Positions 15,137 to 24,007 of a stretch of 64,000 nt of DNA are shown here, one piece after another (position 1 is the stretch's first letter; the number at the start of each line of letters is the position of its first letter). The stretch is from Candidatus Phytoplasma oryzae. GTDB taxonomy: Bacteria; Bacillota_I; Bacilli_A; Acholeplasmatales; Acholeplasmataceae. The stretch is from the NCBI GenBank assembly GCA_027945135.1, contig CP116038.1, positions 124,001 through 188,000 on the forward strand. The letters are read 5' to 3'. The notes under the pieces are model-generated. The model saw only the letters and a list, made by a program, of their open reading frames with translations, made no database searches and was not told the DNA's origin. The translations under genes were made by a program, and so were the position numbers.

Positions 15137-15922
15137 TTATTTATAATATTTATTTTTATTATTATAATTCGAAAATATTTTTTTAAAATTTAAAATAATT
15201 AAACCTAAAAAATATATAATAAAAGATATTAATGAAAAGTTGATAAAAAGACCTATCCATCCTTTAGGTTCTTTGTCATATAAAAAATTTAATAAACATT
15301 TTCCTATTTTAGGATTAATAAAGCTATAAGGATATGGCATTAAGTTTTCGTTATAAGAATTTATAATTATAAAGAAAAATAAATATAACGAAGGATGAAT
15401 AAGCGAAATATAATTTTTTTTCAGATTAATATTTTTAATATTTTTGGAAACAAAGAAAAAGATTAAATAAAAAAAAGGAAAAACAACATTTTCGAAATAA
15501 CTTATACTTAAAAAGTTATAATTTTTATAAATATTTTTTAACATATTTAAATTATCAATAATAAAGTTATACGCAAGACTACTTAATAAGATATCTATTA
15601 ATCCTATAAATGCTAAATATCGAAACCATTTTTTATTTTGATAATTTGTAAACAAATTTAAAGTAATTATGATAAAAATTAAAATAACACTTTGTCTAGA
15701 AAAAAATGAAATAAAATTAGTAAAAGTCCAATTTGTTGTTATTTCTGATTTCCTAAAAGCTAAAAAATCCGGTTTATTTATTAATATAAAAAAATATCTT
15801 ATGATATGAACCGTTATTATGTACCAAAAAAAATAAAGAATTTTGGATTTTTTATTATATTTAACACTATTTTTTTTAATATTATGATTCTTTTTTTTTT
15901 TATTTTTTATTATTTTTGTCAT
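15137..15922 (-). CDS. Predicted six-TM membrane protein, Pr6Pr/AIG1-like (chromosomal copy)
   Basis: The function is unknown. The 261-residue product has a basic, Asn/Lys-rich N-terminus (1-28) and about six membrane segments. Motifs in order: FSRQSVILIFIII (about 74), FENVVFPFFYLIFFF (about 144), HPSLYLFFFII and MPYPYSFINPKIGKCLLNFL (about 195), then GWIGLFINF. The same order occurs in the smaller protein at 5306-5929 in the inverted-repeat cassette. It also recalls Pr6Pr / FAR-17a-AIG1-like proteins ('H-x4-P', 'YPYxF'), but I cannot verify that. It is a single gene between cdsA (convergent) and uvrB (same strand, 426 bp away). Confidence 0.7.
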   Translation of the reverse strand: MTKIIKNKKKKNHNIKKNSVKYNKKSKILYFFWYIITVHIIRYFFILINKPDFLAFRKSEITTNWTFTNFISFFSRQSVILIFIIITLNLFTNYQNKKWFRYLAFIGLIDILLSSLAYNFIIDNLNMLKNIYKNYNFLSISYFENVVFPFFYLIFFFVSKNIKNINLKKNYISLIHPSLYLFFFIIINSYNENLMPYPYSFINPKIGKCLLNFLYDKEPKGWIGLFINFSLISFIIYFLGLIILNFKKIFSNYNNKNKYYK

Positions 15923-16348
15923 ATTATTTTCTCCTATTCAATATTAATATATAATATTTTTTTTAAACTTAATAATTATTCTACTAATTTTTTATATAAA
16001 TTTATATTTTTTTGACTTATCATGAATACAATATTATAAATTAATATTTTAAAAATATTATAAATATTTAAAATTTATTAATTAAATAAAATAATAATTA
16101 AAAAATATAAAAAATTTTTAAATTTATATTCGATATAATTTTTTTATATTATTTTTTATTAAATAAAAAATAATATTTATATATGGAAAGAAAATAATCA
16201 AAAAAAAATAATATTTAGTATTTTTTAAGATATAAATAAAAAATATACTAATATATAATGTCATTTACAATTAATTTTAAAATTAAAATATAAAATTTAT
16301 GAAAAAAAATTGAAAAAATATAAATTAAAAATATGATAATAAAGTTTT
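15923..16348. other. Intergenic region, no gene seen
   Basis: 426 bp of nearly pure A/T. It contains a perfect 15-bp A/T stem (16146-16160 with 16162-16176) that could end uvrB transcription, and nothing coding. The promoter of the minus-strand gene 15137-15922 must lie at its left end, but no consensus boxes stand out. Confidence 0.45.
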
Positions 16349-18313
16349 TTATTTTATTTTTTTTAATTTATTCATTAAATCTCTATAAAAAGCAGCTTTT
16401 TTAAAATTCAATTCTTTAGAAGCTTTTAACATCATTTTTTGAATTTTCTGAAAATTATATATTTTTTTATTTTCAGGAGAAAATAAAAATATTTCCTCTT
16501 CTGAATTAGTAAATTGATAATTATTTTTAATATTTTCATAAATTTTTTTATTAATAATAGTCGGAATAACATTGTTTTTTTTATTATATATTTTTTGTAA
16601 TTTTCTACGTCTTTCAGTTTCTAAAATAGATAATTTCATAGCTTTAGTCATTTTATCAGCATACATTATTACTTTTCCATTTATATTTCTTGCTGCTCTA
16701 CCAATAGTTTGAATCAAACTAGTTTCATTTCTTAAAAAACCTTCTTTATCAGCATCCAAAATAACAACTAATGAAACTTCAGGTAAATCCAAACCTTCTC
16801 TTAATAAATTAACTCCAACTAAACAATCATAAATACCAGATCTTAATTTTTGCAAAATGACTAATCTTTCTAAAGATTTTATTTCGCTATGTAAAAAAGC
16901 TACTTTAATTCCTAATTCTTTTAAATAATTAGTCAATTCTTCACTCATATTAATAGTAATAGTAGTTATTAAAGTTCTTTCGTTTTTTTTATTTCTTTTT
17001 TTAATTTCAAAATATATATCATCTATTTGATTTTTAGTCTTTCTTACTTCTACTTTAGGATCTAAAACAAAAGTAGGTCTAATTATTTGTTCTATAATAG
17101 GTATTTTTTTATTTAATTCATATTTACCTGGTGTAGCAGATAAATAAATAATTTTATCCATTTTTTGTTCAAATTCTTGAAATTTTAAAGGCCTATTATC
17201 TAAAGCACTAGGTAGACGAAAACCATAATTAACTAAATTTTCTTTTCTAGAGCGATCACCAAAATACATTCCTCTAATTTGCGGAATAGTTACATGTGAT
17301 TCATCAATAATTGTTAAAAATTTTTTTCCAAAATAATCAATTAAAGTATATGGCGTTTCTCCTTTTTTTTTTAAAGATAAATGTCTAGAATAATTTTCTA
17401 TACCATTACAATAACCTATTTCTTCTAACATTTCTAAATCACAATTTGTTTTCATTTCTATTTTTTGTCTTTCAACAAACTGATTATTTTGTTCAAAATA
17501 TTTAATTCTTTCTTTTAATTCTTTCTTTATTCTTTTAATGCTTTTTTTTAATTTTTCTTTATTAGTAACAAAAATAGAAGATGGCGGAATATTAACATAA
17601 TTAATATTTTTAATTATAAAACCACTTAATAAATCAAAAATTTTAATTTCTTCAATTTTTTCATCAAAAAAAATAATACGAATACATTTTTTTTTTTCAG
17701 TAGAAATAACTATTTCTAAAATATCTCCTCTTATTCTAAAATAACCTCTTTTTAATTCTATATCATTTCTTTTATATTGCATTTGAATTAATTTATTTAT
17801 TATATTTTTAAATAAATATTTTTTGCCTACTTCTAAAAATAAAACAGAATTTTTATAATCATTAACATCTCCTATTCCGTAAATACAAGAAACAGAAGCT
17901 ACTACTATAACATTTTTATTATTTTCAATTAAAGAATTAACAGCTATATGTCTTAATTTATCTATATCCTCGTTTATAGAAGAATCTTTTTCAATATAGG
18001 TATCAACAGAAGCTACATATGCCTCTGGTTGATAATAATCATAATAAGAAATGAAATATGATACTTGATTTTCTGGAAAAAATGTTTTTAATTCGCTATA
18101 TAATTGGCCTGCTAAAGTTTTATTATGAGCTATAATTAAAGTATTTTGGTTTAACTTTTCTATAATATTCGCTATAGTAAAAGTTTTACCAGTTCCTGTA
18201 GCTCCTAGAATAATTTGTTCTTTTTGTCCTTTATTAAAATAATATAATAATTTATTAATAGCTTCAGGTTGATCTCCACTAGGCTTTAATTCAGTTTTAA
18301 GTTTAAATGTCAT
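16349..18313 (-). CDS. uvrB: Excinuclease ABC subunit B
   Basis: UvrB is the damage-verifying helicase-like subunit of nucleotide excision repair. The 654-residue product has Walker A GATGTGKTFTIAN (about 39), the beta-hairpin region YYDYYQPEAYVASVDTYIEK that clamps damaged DNA, DESHVTIPQIRGMY, SATPGKYE, the helicase C-terminal NLLREGLDLPEVSLV and QTIGRAARN, and a C-terminal UVR domain (MLKASKELNFKKAAFYRDLM) that binds UvrC. All catalytic motifs look intact. It is the last gene of a uvrC-uvrA-uvrB run, 22 nt after uvrA. Confidence 0.98.
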   Translation of the reverse strand: MTFKLKTELKPSGDQPEAINKLLYYFNKGQKEQIILGATGTGKTFTIANIIEKLNQNTLIIAHNKTLAGQLYSELKTFFPENQVSYFISYYDYYQPEAYVASVDTYIEKDSSINEDIDKLRHIAVNSLIENNKNVIVVASVSCIYGIGDVNDYKNSVLFLEVGKKYLFKNIINKLIQMQYKRNDIELKRGYFRIRGDILEIVISTEKKKCIRIIFFDEKIEEIKIFDLLSGFIIKNINYVNIPPSSIFVTNKEKLKKSIKRIKKELKERIKYFEQNNQFVERQKIEMKTNCDLEMLEEIGYCNGIENYSRHLSLKKKGETPYTLIDYFGKKFLTIIDESHVTIPQIRGMYFGDRSRKENLVNYGFRLPSALDNRPLKFQEFEQKMDKIIYLSATPGKYELNKKIPIIEQIIRPTFVLDPKVEVRKTKNQIDDIYFEIKKRNKKNERTLITTITINMSEELTNYLKELGIKVAFLHSEIKSLERLVILQKLRSGIYDCLVGVNLLREGLDLPEVSLVVILDADKEGFLRNETSLIQTIGRAARNINGKVIMYADKMTKAMKLSILETERRRKLQKIYNKKNNVIPTIINKKIYENIKNNYQFTNSEEEIFLFSPENKKIYNFQKIQKMMLKASKELNFKKAAFYRDLMNKLKKIK

Positions 18314-18335
18314 AATATTTTTAATAACCTTTTAT

Positions 18336-21182
18336 TTAAATTTTTAATATTTTTTTTAAATATTTCCCTGTATAACTTTCTTTTATTTTAACTATATCTT
18401 CTGGAGTACCTTGAGCAATGACTTTTCCGCCATTTTCTCCGCCTTCAGGACCTAAATCAATAATATAATCAGCATTTTTAATAATATCTAAATTATGTTC
18501 AATAACTATAATAGTAGCTTTTTTTTGAATTATTTTATGAAAAATTTCTATTAATTTTTTAATATCTTCTGTATGTAGACCTATTGTTGGTTCATCTAAA
18601 ATATATAAACTATTAGAAAAAATATTTTTATTAAATTCAACTGCTAATTTAATTTTTTGAGATTCGCCACCTGAAAAAGTATCAGAACTTTGTCCTAAAT
18701 ATATATATCCTAAACCAAATTCTTTTAAAATTTTTAAATATTTTTTTATTTTTAAGTTATTTTCGAAAAAAACATAAGCTTCATCAACAGTCATGCTTAA
18801 AATATCAGCAATATTTTTATTTTTATACTTTATTTCTAATACTTCTGAATTGAATTTTTTACCTTTGCATTTTTCACATTTTAATAAAACATCCGGTAAA
18901 AAATACATAGAAACTCTCTTGTTTCCTTCGCCTAAACATGATTCACATCTACCATTTTTAACGTTAAAAGAAAAATGACCTTTTCGATATCCTCTGATTT
19001 TAGATTCATAAGTATTAACAAATAGTTCCCTTATTTTATCAAAAATATCAGTATAAGTAATAAGATTGCTTTTGCTAGTTTTCCCGATAGGAGATTGTGA
19101 AATTTCTATAATTCTATTTATATAATTATATTGATCAGTAACTAAATTTTCATTTTTTTTAACAAAAATATCTTTTTGTTTTAAACTTTTTAATAAAACT
19201 TCATTAACTAAAGTAGACTTACCAGATCCTGAAACACCTGTAACTACTGTAAAAACACCCAAAGGAAAATTAACATCAATATTTTTTAAATTATTTTTAC
19301 AAGCGTTTTTTATTTTAATGCTTTTTTTATAATTAATTTTATTTCTTGAATCGGGAATATTAATTTTTTTTAAACCAGATAAATATTGTCCTGTTATACT
19401 TTTGCTTTCTTTCATAACTTTTATTGGTTTTCCAAAAGCAACAATTTTTCCTCCTTTATTACCGGCAAAAGGTCCTATATCAAATAAATAATCTGATGAT
19501 AACATAGTTTCATGATCATGTTCTATAACTATAAGAGTATTTCCTAATTCTACTATTTTTTTTAAAGCTTTAATTAAATTATAATTATCTTTCGGATGCA
19601 ATCCGATTGAAGGTTCATCTAATAAATATAAAACACCAGATAATTTTAATCCAATTTGTTTAGCTAATTTAATTCTCTGTAATTCTCCTCCAGATAAACT
19701 ATTTCCTCTATGTGATAAAGTAATATATCCTAATCCTATATCTTTTATAAAATTTAATCTCTGAGAAATCTCTTGAAAAGCAGAAAAAGATATTTTTTCT
19801 TCTTCTTTGCTTAATTTTAATTTATTAATAAAATCTAATAATTTTTCTATAGATAATTGAGTTAATTCATAAATATTTTTATTATTAATTTTAAAAATTA
19901 AACTTTCTTTACGTAATTTAGAACCTAAACATTTTTCACATTTTTTTTCAAACATAAATTTTTTTAACCAAATCATTATATTATCATTAGGATTAATATT
20001 TTTAATTAAATATTCCAAAATAGGTATTATTCCTTTAAAAAGGACTTTTTCTTTTTTATATAAGATTTTTTCTATTTTTTTTTCATTTTTATAATTTTCA
20101 TTTTCTTCATAATTTCCGTTTAATAAAATATATAAAATATCTTTGGATAATTTATTTAAAGGAATATTCATATCAATTTTTTTTATAAAACAAAATTTGT
20201 TTAAATCATCTATTTGATAAAAAAAATTTTTATATTTTCTGTAAGGAATAATTCCTTCGTTGTTAATAGATTTATTTAAATCTAAAATTAATTCTGGAGA
20301 AAAATAATTTTTAAAACCTAATCCTTTGCAAAAAAAACAAGCGCCATAAGGATTATTGAAAGAAAATAAACTAACTTCTTTTTTAAGTATATCAAAATCA
20401 ATATTATTGTTTGAATAATATTTAAGATAAAATTTTAAAATTTTATCTTCATCAACTAAAACAAAAACTTTATTTTTTGATAAACTAAAAGATATTTTTA
20501 AAGAGTTATATAATCTATCTTTAATATCTGCGCTAACTTTAGAAAAACGATCTATAATAACATAAATATTATGTTTTTCATTATCTCTTAATAAAGAAAA
20601 TTCATTTTCAAAATAAAATATTTTTTTATCTATCAAAAATCTATTAAATCCTTCTTTAACTAAATTATTTAATATTTCTAAGGATTTTAATTTTTCATTT
20701 TCTATTATAGGTGATAAAATAAAAATTTTTTTATTATTTGTTAATTTTAAAATTTCTTCCAAAATATTTTCAGTATTTTTATTCTTTATAGGTAAATTTG
20801 TCAAAGGATCATATGGAATAGAAATATTTTTATAAATTAAGCATAAATAATCATAAATTTCTGTCATAGTGCCAACAGTAGAACGAATATTATTTGATAT
20901 ATTTTTTTTTTCTACACTAATAACAGGACATAAACCTGTTATTTCATCGACATCAGGTTTTTTAAAATTGCCTAAAAATTTCCTTTCATAATTATTTAAT
21001 GATTCTATATATCTTCTTTTACCTTCTTCATAAAGAGTATCGAAAACTAAAGAAGATTTTCCTGAACCTGATAAACCAGTAAATACTATAAATTTAAATT
21101 TAGGAATTTCTAAATTTATGTTTTTTAAATTATTTACTCTAGCTCCTTTGATCGAAATTATTTCTTTATTTATTTCTTTCAT
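18336..21182 (-). CDS. uvrA: Excinuclease ABC subunit A
   Basis: UvrA is the ABC-ATPase damage sensor of nucleotide excision repair. The 948-residue product has two nucleotide-binding halves: Walker A GLSGSGKSSLVFDTLY and GVSGSGKSTLVNEVLL, signatures SLSGGELQRIKLAKQIG and TFSGGESQKIKLAVEFN, and Walker B LYLLDEPSIGLHP and LYILDEPTIGLHT. The middle CEKCLGSKLR and the C-terminal zinc module (CESCLGEG ... LKCEKCKG) are present. The first zinc module is half missing: CFFCKGLG is there, but the CxxC expected about 20 residues earlier is replaced by a Cys-free stretch (SNNNIDFDILKKEVSLFSF). That module is known to be less critical than the C-terminal one. It lies between uvrC and uvrB in one operon. 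Confidence 0.98.
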   Translation of the reverse strand: MKEINKEIISIKGARVNNLKNINLEIPKFKFIVFTGLSGSGKSSLVFDTLYEEGKRRYIESLNNYERKFLGNFKKPDVDEITGLCPVISVEKKNISNNIRSTVGTMTEIYDYLCLIYKNISIPYDPLTNLPIKNKNTENILEEILKLTNNKKIFILSPIIENEKLKSLEILNNLVKEGFNRFLIDKKIFYFENEFSLLRDNEKHNIYVIIDRFSKVSADIKDRLYNSLKISFSLSKNKVFVLVDEDKILKFYLKYYSNNNIDFDILKKEVSLFSFNNPYGACFFCKGLGFKNYFSPELILDLNKSINNEGIIPYRKYKNFFYQIDDLNKFCFIKKIDMNIPLNKLSKDILYILLNGNYEENENYKNEKKIEKILYKKEKVLFKGIIPILEYLIKNINPNDNIMIWLKKFMFEKKCEKCLGSKLRKESLIFKINNKNIYELTQLSIEKLLDFINKLKLSKEEEKISFSAFQEISQRLNFIKDIGLGYITLSHRGNSLSGGELQRIKLAKQIGLKLSGVLYLLDEPSIGLHPKDNYNLIKALKKIVELGNTLIVIEHDHETMLSSDYLFDIGPFAGNKGGKIVAFGKPIKVMKESKSITGQYLSGLKKINIPDSRNKINYKKSIKIKNACKNNLKNIDVNFPLGVFTVVTGVSGSGKSTLVNEVLLKSLKQKDIFVKKNENLVTDQYNYINRIIEISQSPIGKTSKSNLITYTDIFDKIRELFVNTYESKIRGYRKGHFSFNVKNGRCESCLGEGNKRVSMYFLPDVLLKCEKCKGKKFNSEVLEIKYKNKNIADILSMTVDEAYVFFENNLKIKKYLKILKEFGLGYIYLGQSSDTFSGGESQKIKLAVEFNKNIFSNSLYILDEPTIGLHTEDIKKLIEIFHKIIQKKATIIVIEHNLDIIKNADYIIDLGPEGGENGGKVIAQGTPEDIVKIKESYTGKYLKKILKI

Positions 21183-21225
21183 TATTAGTTATATAATTAA
21201 CCTTTCTTATATTAAAGAAAATATT

Positions 21226-22989
21226 TTAAATATTTTTATTATTTTTAATTTTATCTAAAATTTTACAAGGAATTTTTATTTTTTTAAATTCTTCATAAGA
21301 AGCTTTTTTTATTTCATCAATATTTTTAAATTTTTCTAATAATTTTTGATATCTTTTTTTTCCTAAACCTTTAATTTCTAATAAAAAACTTTTTTTATCT
21401 ACTTTATTTTTTACTTTTTTATGAAATTTAAGTGTAAATCTATGAATTTCTGAACTTATTTTTAATAAAAATAAAAATAAATTACTATTTTTATCTAAAT
21501 TAATTATTTTATTTTTCAAAATTAAAGATTCTAATTGATGTTTTTTGTTTTTTTTTAAAGAACCTAAAGAAATATTTAATTTAATTTCTTCTAAAGCTTT
21601 TAGAGAAAAATTGAATTGATTTATTCCGCCATCTACTAAAATTAAATCTGGCAATTGAATATTTTCTTTAATATTTTTTTTATAACGTTTTTTAATAATT
21701 TTTTGAAAAGATTTATTTTCACTTTGAAATTCTTTTTCTAAACTAAATGTACGATAAGATTTTTTATCAAATTGTAAATTTTTAAAAACAATCATACTTG
21801 ATACAAATGATTGCCCAAATAAATGAGAATTGTCAAAAATTTCTATATGATTAATTTCTTTTTTAAAAATATTAGATAATTCATTTAAAGATTCTTGAAT
21901 AGTTTGTGATTTAGATTTATAAATTAAATTGTATTTTAAAAGATTTTCTTTGGCATTTTTTAAAGCTAATTGATATAATTTATTTTTAATACCTTTTAAA
22001 GGAATAATAATTTTTGTTTTTAATAATTTCTCCAGATTTTCTTTTTCTTTTTTTAATTCTAATCCTAATATTATTTCTTTGGGTTTTATTTGATTTATAT
22101 AATATAAATTCAAATAAGTAATAATATTATCTTTTGCCGAACCTATATATGAAAAAGTTATTTTATTTTGATCTAAAATATTTCCTTTATTTATTTTTAA
22201 AATACAAAAAGATATTTCATTTTCATTAAAATAAAAAGCTATAATGTCATAATTTTTATTTTTTTTTAAATTAATAAACTGTTTTTCTATAATTTTTTTT
22301 AAATGAAATAATATATTTTTATATTTTTCTGCTTTTTCGAATTCCAATTTTTCGCTAGAATTATACATCATTTTTTTTATTTTTATAAATATTTCTTTAT
22401 TATTTCCTTTAAAAAAATTAATAATAGATTTAATATTTTGTCTATAATCTACTTCTTTTTTAATGCAAGGTCCTAAACATTGTTTAATATGGTAATAAAA
22501 ACATGGTTTTTTTTTAAGTATAGCATTGCATTTTCTTAAAGGGTAGAATTTATTTAAAATTCTTAATGTTTCTTTAATACTTTCTTTAATGTTAGGAAAC
22601 GGACCAAAAATAATCTTTTCTTTTGGAATTTCTTTATATCTAGATATTTTTAATCTTGGATGTTTTTCTTTTGTTATTTCTATATAAGGAAATGATTTGT
22701 CATCTGTTAATTTTAAATTAAATTTAGGAGTATATTTTTTAATCAAATTAGATTCTAAAATTAAAGCTTCTAATTCATTATTAGTTATAATATATGATAA
22801 ATCAAAGGTTTCTTTAATTAAAATATCAGTTTTTTTATTATATTTTTTATTAAAAAAATAATTTTTGATTCTTTTTTTTAGATTTTTAGCTTTTCCTACA
22901 TAAATAATATTTTTTATTTTATTTTTAAATAAATAACATCCAGGTTCAATTGGTAAATTATTAATTTTTTTTAATATTTTTTCTTTCAT
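21226..22989 (-). CDS. uvrC: Excinuclease ABC subunit C
   Basis: UvrC makes both incisions in nucleotide excision repair. The 587-residue product has the GIY-YIG nuclease (PGCYLFKNKIKNIIYVGKAK, 3' cut), the Cys-rich segment CNAILKKKPCFYYHIKQCLG PC, a UVR domain (MMYNSSEKLEFEKAEKYKNI) that binds UvrB, the RNase H-like half with IEIFDNSHLFGQSFVSSM and LPDLILVDGGINQFN (5' cut), and a C-terminal helix-hairpin-helix (IKGLGKKRYQKLLEKF). It is the first gene of the uvrC-uvrA-uvrB operon and diverges from nrdIE across the candidate origin region. Confidence 0.97.
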   Translation of the reverse strand: MKEKILKKINNLPIEPGCYLFKNKIKNIIYVGKAKNLKKRIKNYFFNKKYNKKTDILIKETFDLSYIITNNELEALILESNLIKKYTPKFNLKLTDDKSFPYIEITKEKHPRLKISRYKEIPKEKIIFGPFPNIKESIKETLRILNKFYPLRKCNAILKKKPCFYYHIKQCLGPCIKKEVDYRQNIKSIINFFKGNNKEIFIKIKKMMYNSSEKLEFEKAEKYKNILFHLKKIIEKQFINLKKNKNYDIIAFYFNENEISFCILKINKGNILDQNKITFSYIGSAKDNIITYLNLYYINQIKPKEIILGLELKKEKENLEKLLKTKIIIPLKGIKNKLYQLALKNAKENLLKYNLIYKSKSQTIQESLNELSNIFKKEINHIEIFDNSHLFGQSFVSSMIVFKNLQFDKKSYRTFSLEKEFQSENKSFQKIIKKRYKKNIKENIQLPDLILVDGGINQFNFSLKALEEIKLNISLGSLKKNKKHQLESLILKNKIINLDKNSNLFLFLLKISSEIHRFTLKFHKKVKNKVDKKSFLLEIKGLGKKRYQKLLEKFKNIDEIKKASYEEFKKIKIPCKILDKIKNNKNI

Positions 22990-23200
22990 TTTACTATTTT
23001 TTGATAAATTACTTAAATTAAAAAATGATTATTAAATTAATAAACTTAATATAAATTATTGTAATTTTTATTTTTATTTAAAAAAAAGATTATTTATTTA
23101 AATATATTAATATTATAACATTGTTGAAGAAATTATTTTTTTTATTATTTTTTATTTTTATTAAAAAAAATCAAAATTTTATTTTATTTATTTTATGTTA

Positions 23201-23297
23201 TTAATTATTATTATTAGTGATTAAAAAAAATGTGACTAACTTTTTTAAAAAGACGATTTTTGAGATAAAATTTAAAAAGTTAGTCACATTTTTTTAT
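23201..23297. repeat. Long repeat module A with inverted-repeat box pair
   Basis: TTAATTATTATTATTAGTGA, then an A-run, TGTGACTAAC, AAAGACGATTTTTGAGATAA and AAAAAGTTAGTCACA. The same module recurs at 23463-23550 with a changed box (TTATTCACA), and its right half recurs at 23602-23650. TGTGACTAACTTTTT and AAAAAGTTAGTCACA face each other and could form a hairpin of more than 20 bp, A/T runs included. Confidence 0.85.
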
Positions 23298-23361
23298 AAG
23301 TTAGTCACATTTTTTTATAAGTTAGTCACATTTTTTTATAAGTTAGTCACATTTTTTTATA
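23280..23361 (+). repeat. Tandem array 1: four TTAGTCACA boxes at 21-bp period
   Basis: Boxes start at 23280, 23301, 23322 and 23343; the unit is GTTAGTCACATTTTTTTATAA. The period is two helical turns, so a bound protein would line up on one face of the DNA. TTAGTCACA differs from the usual DnaA box TTATCCACA at positions 4 and 5. Confidence 0.9.
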
Positions 23362-23462
23362 AACAAAATATTAACTTTTTTAAAAAAATATTGTTTTTTT
23401 TAAAAAAAATTATTTTTTTAAAATTTATTTTTCAAAAAAAATTAAAATTTTATTTTATTTTA

Positions 23463-23550
23463 TTAATTATTATTATTAGTGATTAAAAAAAATGTGACTA
23501 ACTTTTTTAAAAAGACGATTTTTTAGATAAAATTTAAAAAGTTATTCACA
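23463..23550. repeat. Long repeat module B with TTATTCACA
   Basis: This is a near copy of module A with an inverted box TGTGACTAA (23493-23501). Its right-hand box reads TTATTCACA (23542-23550), one base from the canonical TTATCCACA. A degenerate A/T tract with TTATCAATA follows instead of a 21-bp array. Confidence 0.85.
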
Positions 23551-23635
23551 TTTTTTATATAATTTATCAATATTTTTTATAAAAAAAATATTTTTTTTAT
23601 AAAAAAAGACGATTTTTGAGATAAAATTTAAAAAG

Positions 23636-23715
23636 TTAGTCACATTTTTTTATAAGTTAGTCACATTTTTTTATAAGTTAGTCACATTTTTTTATAAGTT
23701 AGTCACATTTTTTTA
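23636..23715 (+). repeat. Tandem array 2: four TTAGTCACA boxes at 21-bp period
   Basis: Boxes start at 23636, 23657, 23678 and 23699 with the same 21-bp unit as array 1, preceded by the right half of the long module (AAAGACGATTTTTGAGATAA). The identity between arrays suggests recent duplication or homogenisation. Confidence 0.9.
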
Positions 23716-23961
23716 AAAAAAATTCTTTTTTTAAAATTTATTTTTCAAAAAAATTTATATTAATATTTATGATATTATAATATTGTTAATTACTATTTGA
23801 TTTATTAAAAAATATTTTAATTTTTTAAATAATATTTTTTTTTACAAAATGATAAAATTATAAAATAAAATAAAAAAATAATATAATTCAATTAAGTTAA
23901 AAATATTTTGAAAATAAAATATTAAAAAAATATTAAAATATTAATAATAAAAATTAAAGAA

Positions 23962-23970
23962 TGATATAAT
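23962..23970 (+). promoter_or_regulatory. Extended -10 promoter of nrdIE
   Basis: TGATATAAT contains TATAAT (23965-23970) preceded by TGN, an extended -10 element, 38 nt before the ATG. No good -35 is visible, as is common with extended -10 promoters. AGGGTG provides the ribosome-binding site. Confidence 0.55.
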
Positions 23971-24007
23971 TTTTTTATATGATTAATTTAAAATAGGGTG
24001 ATTTATA

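Larger units (their letters stand above)
22990..24007. other. Candidate chromosomal origin region (oriC)
   Basis: About 1 kb without genes between divergent uvrC (-) and nrdIE (+), 2.6 kb upstream of dnaA-dnaN. It holds eight direct TTAGTCACA nonamers in two runs of four at exactly 21-bp spacing, two inverted copies and one TTATTCACA, separated by long A/T tracts that could serve as unwinding elements. Hand counts show C>G on the plus strand to the left and G>C to the right, irrespective of gene direction. The intergenic stretches next to dnaA and dnaN show no such boxes. The role as origin is inferred. Confidence 0.65.

Noticed and set aside
23217-23486. An 89-codon open frame over the repeat region
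   Set aside because: It consists largely of KLVTFFY repeated because the 21-bp DNA repeat is seven codons long. It has no proper start and its sequence is explained by the non-coding array.
23201-23715. CRISPR array
   Set aside because: The repeats are 21 bp and abut each other with identical sequence; there are no variable spacers and no cas genes.
23201-24007. NrdR operator upstream of nrdIE
   Set aside because: The boxes do not match the paired 16-bp NrdR motif and lie 300 bp or more from the promoter; a role in replication explains number and spacing better.
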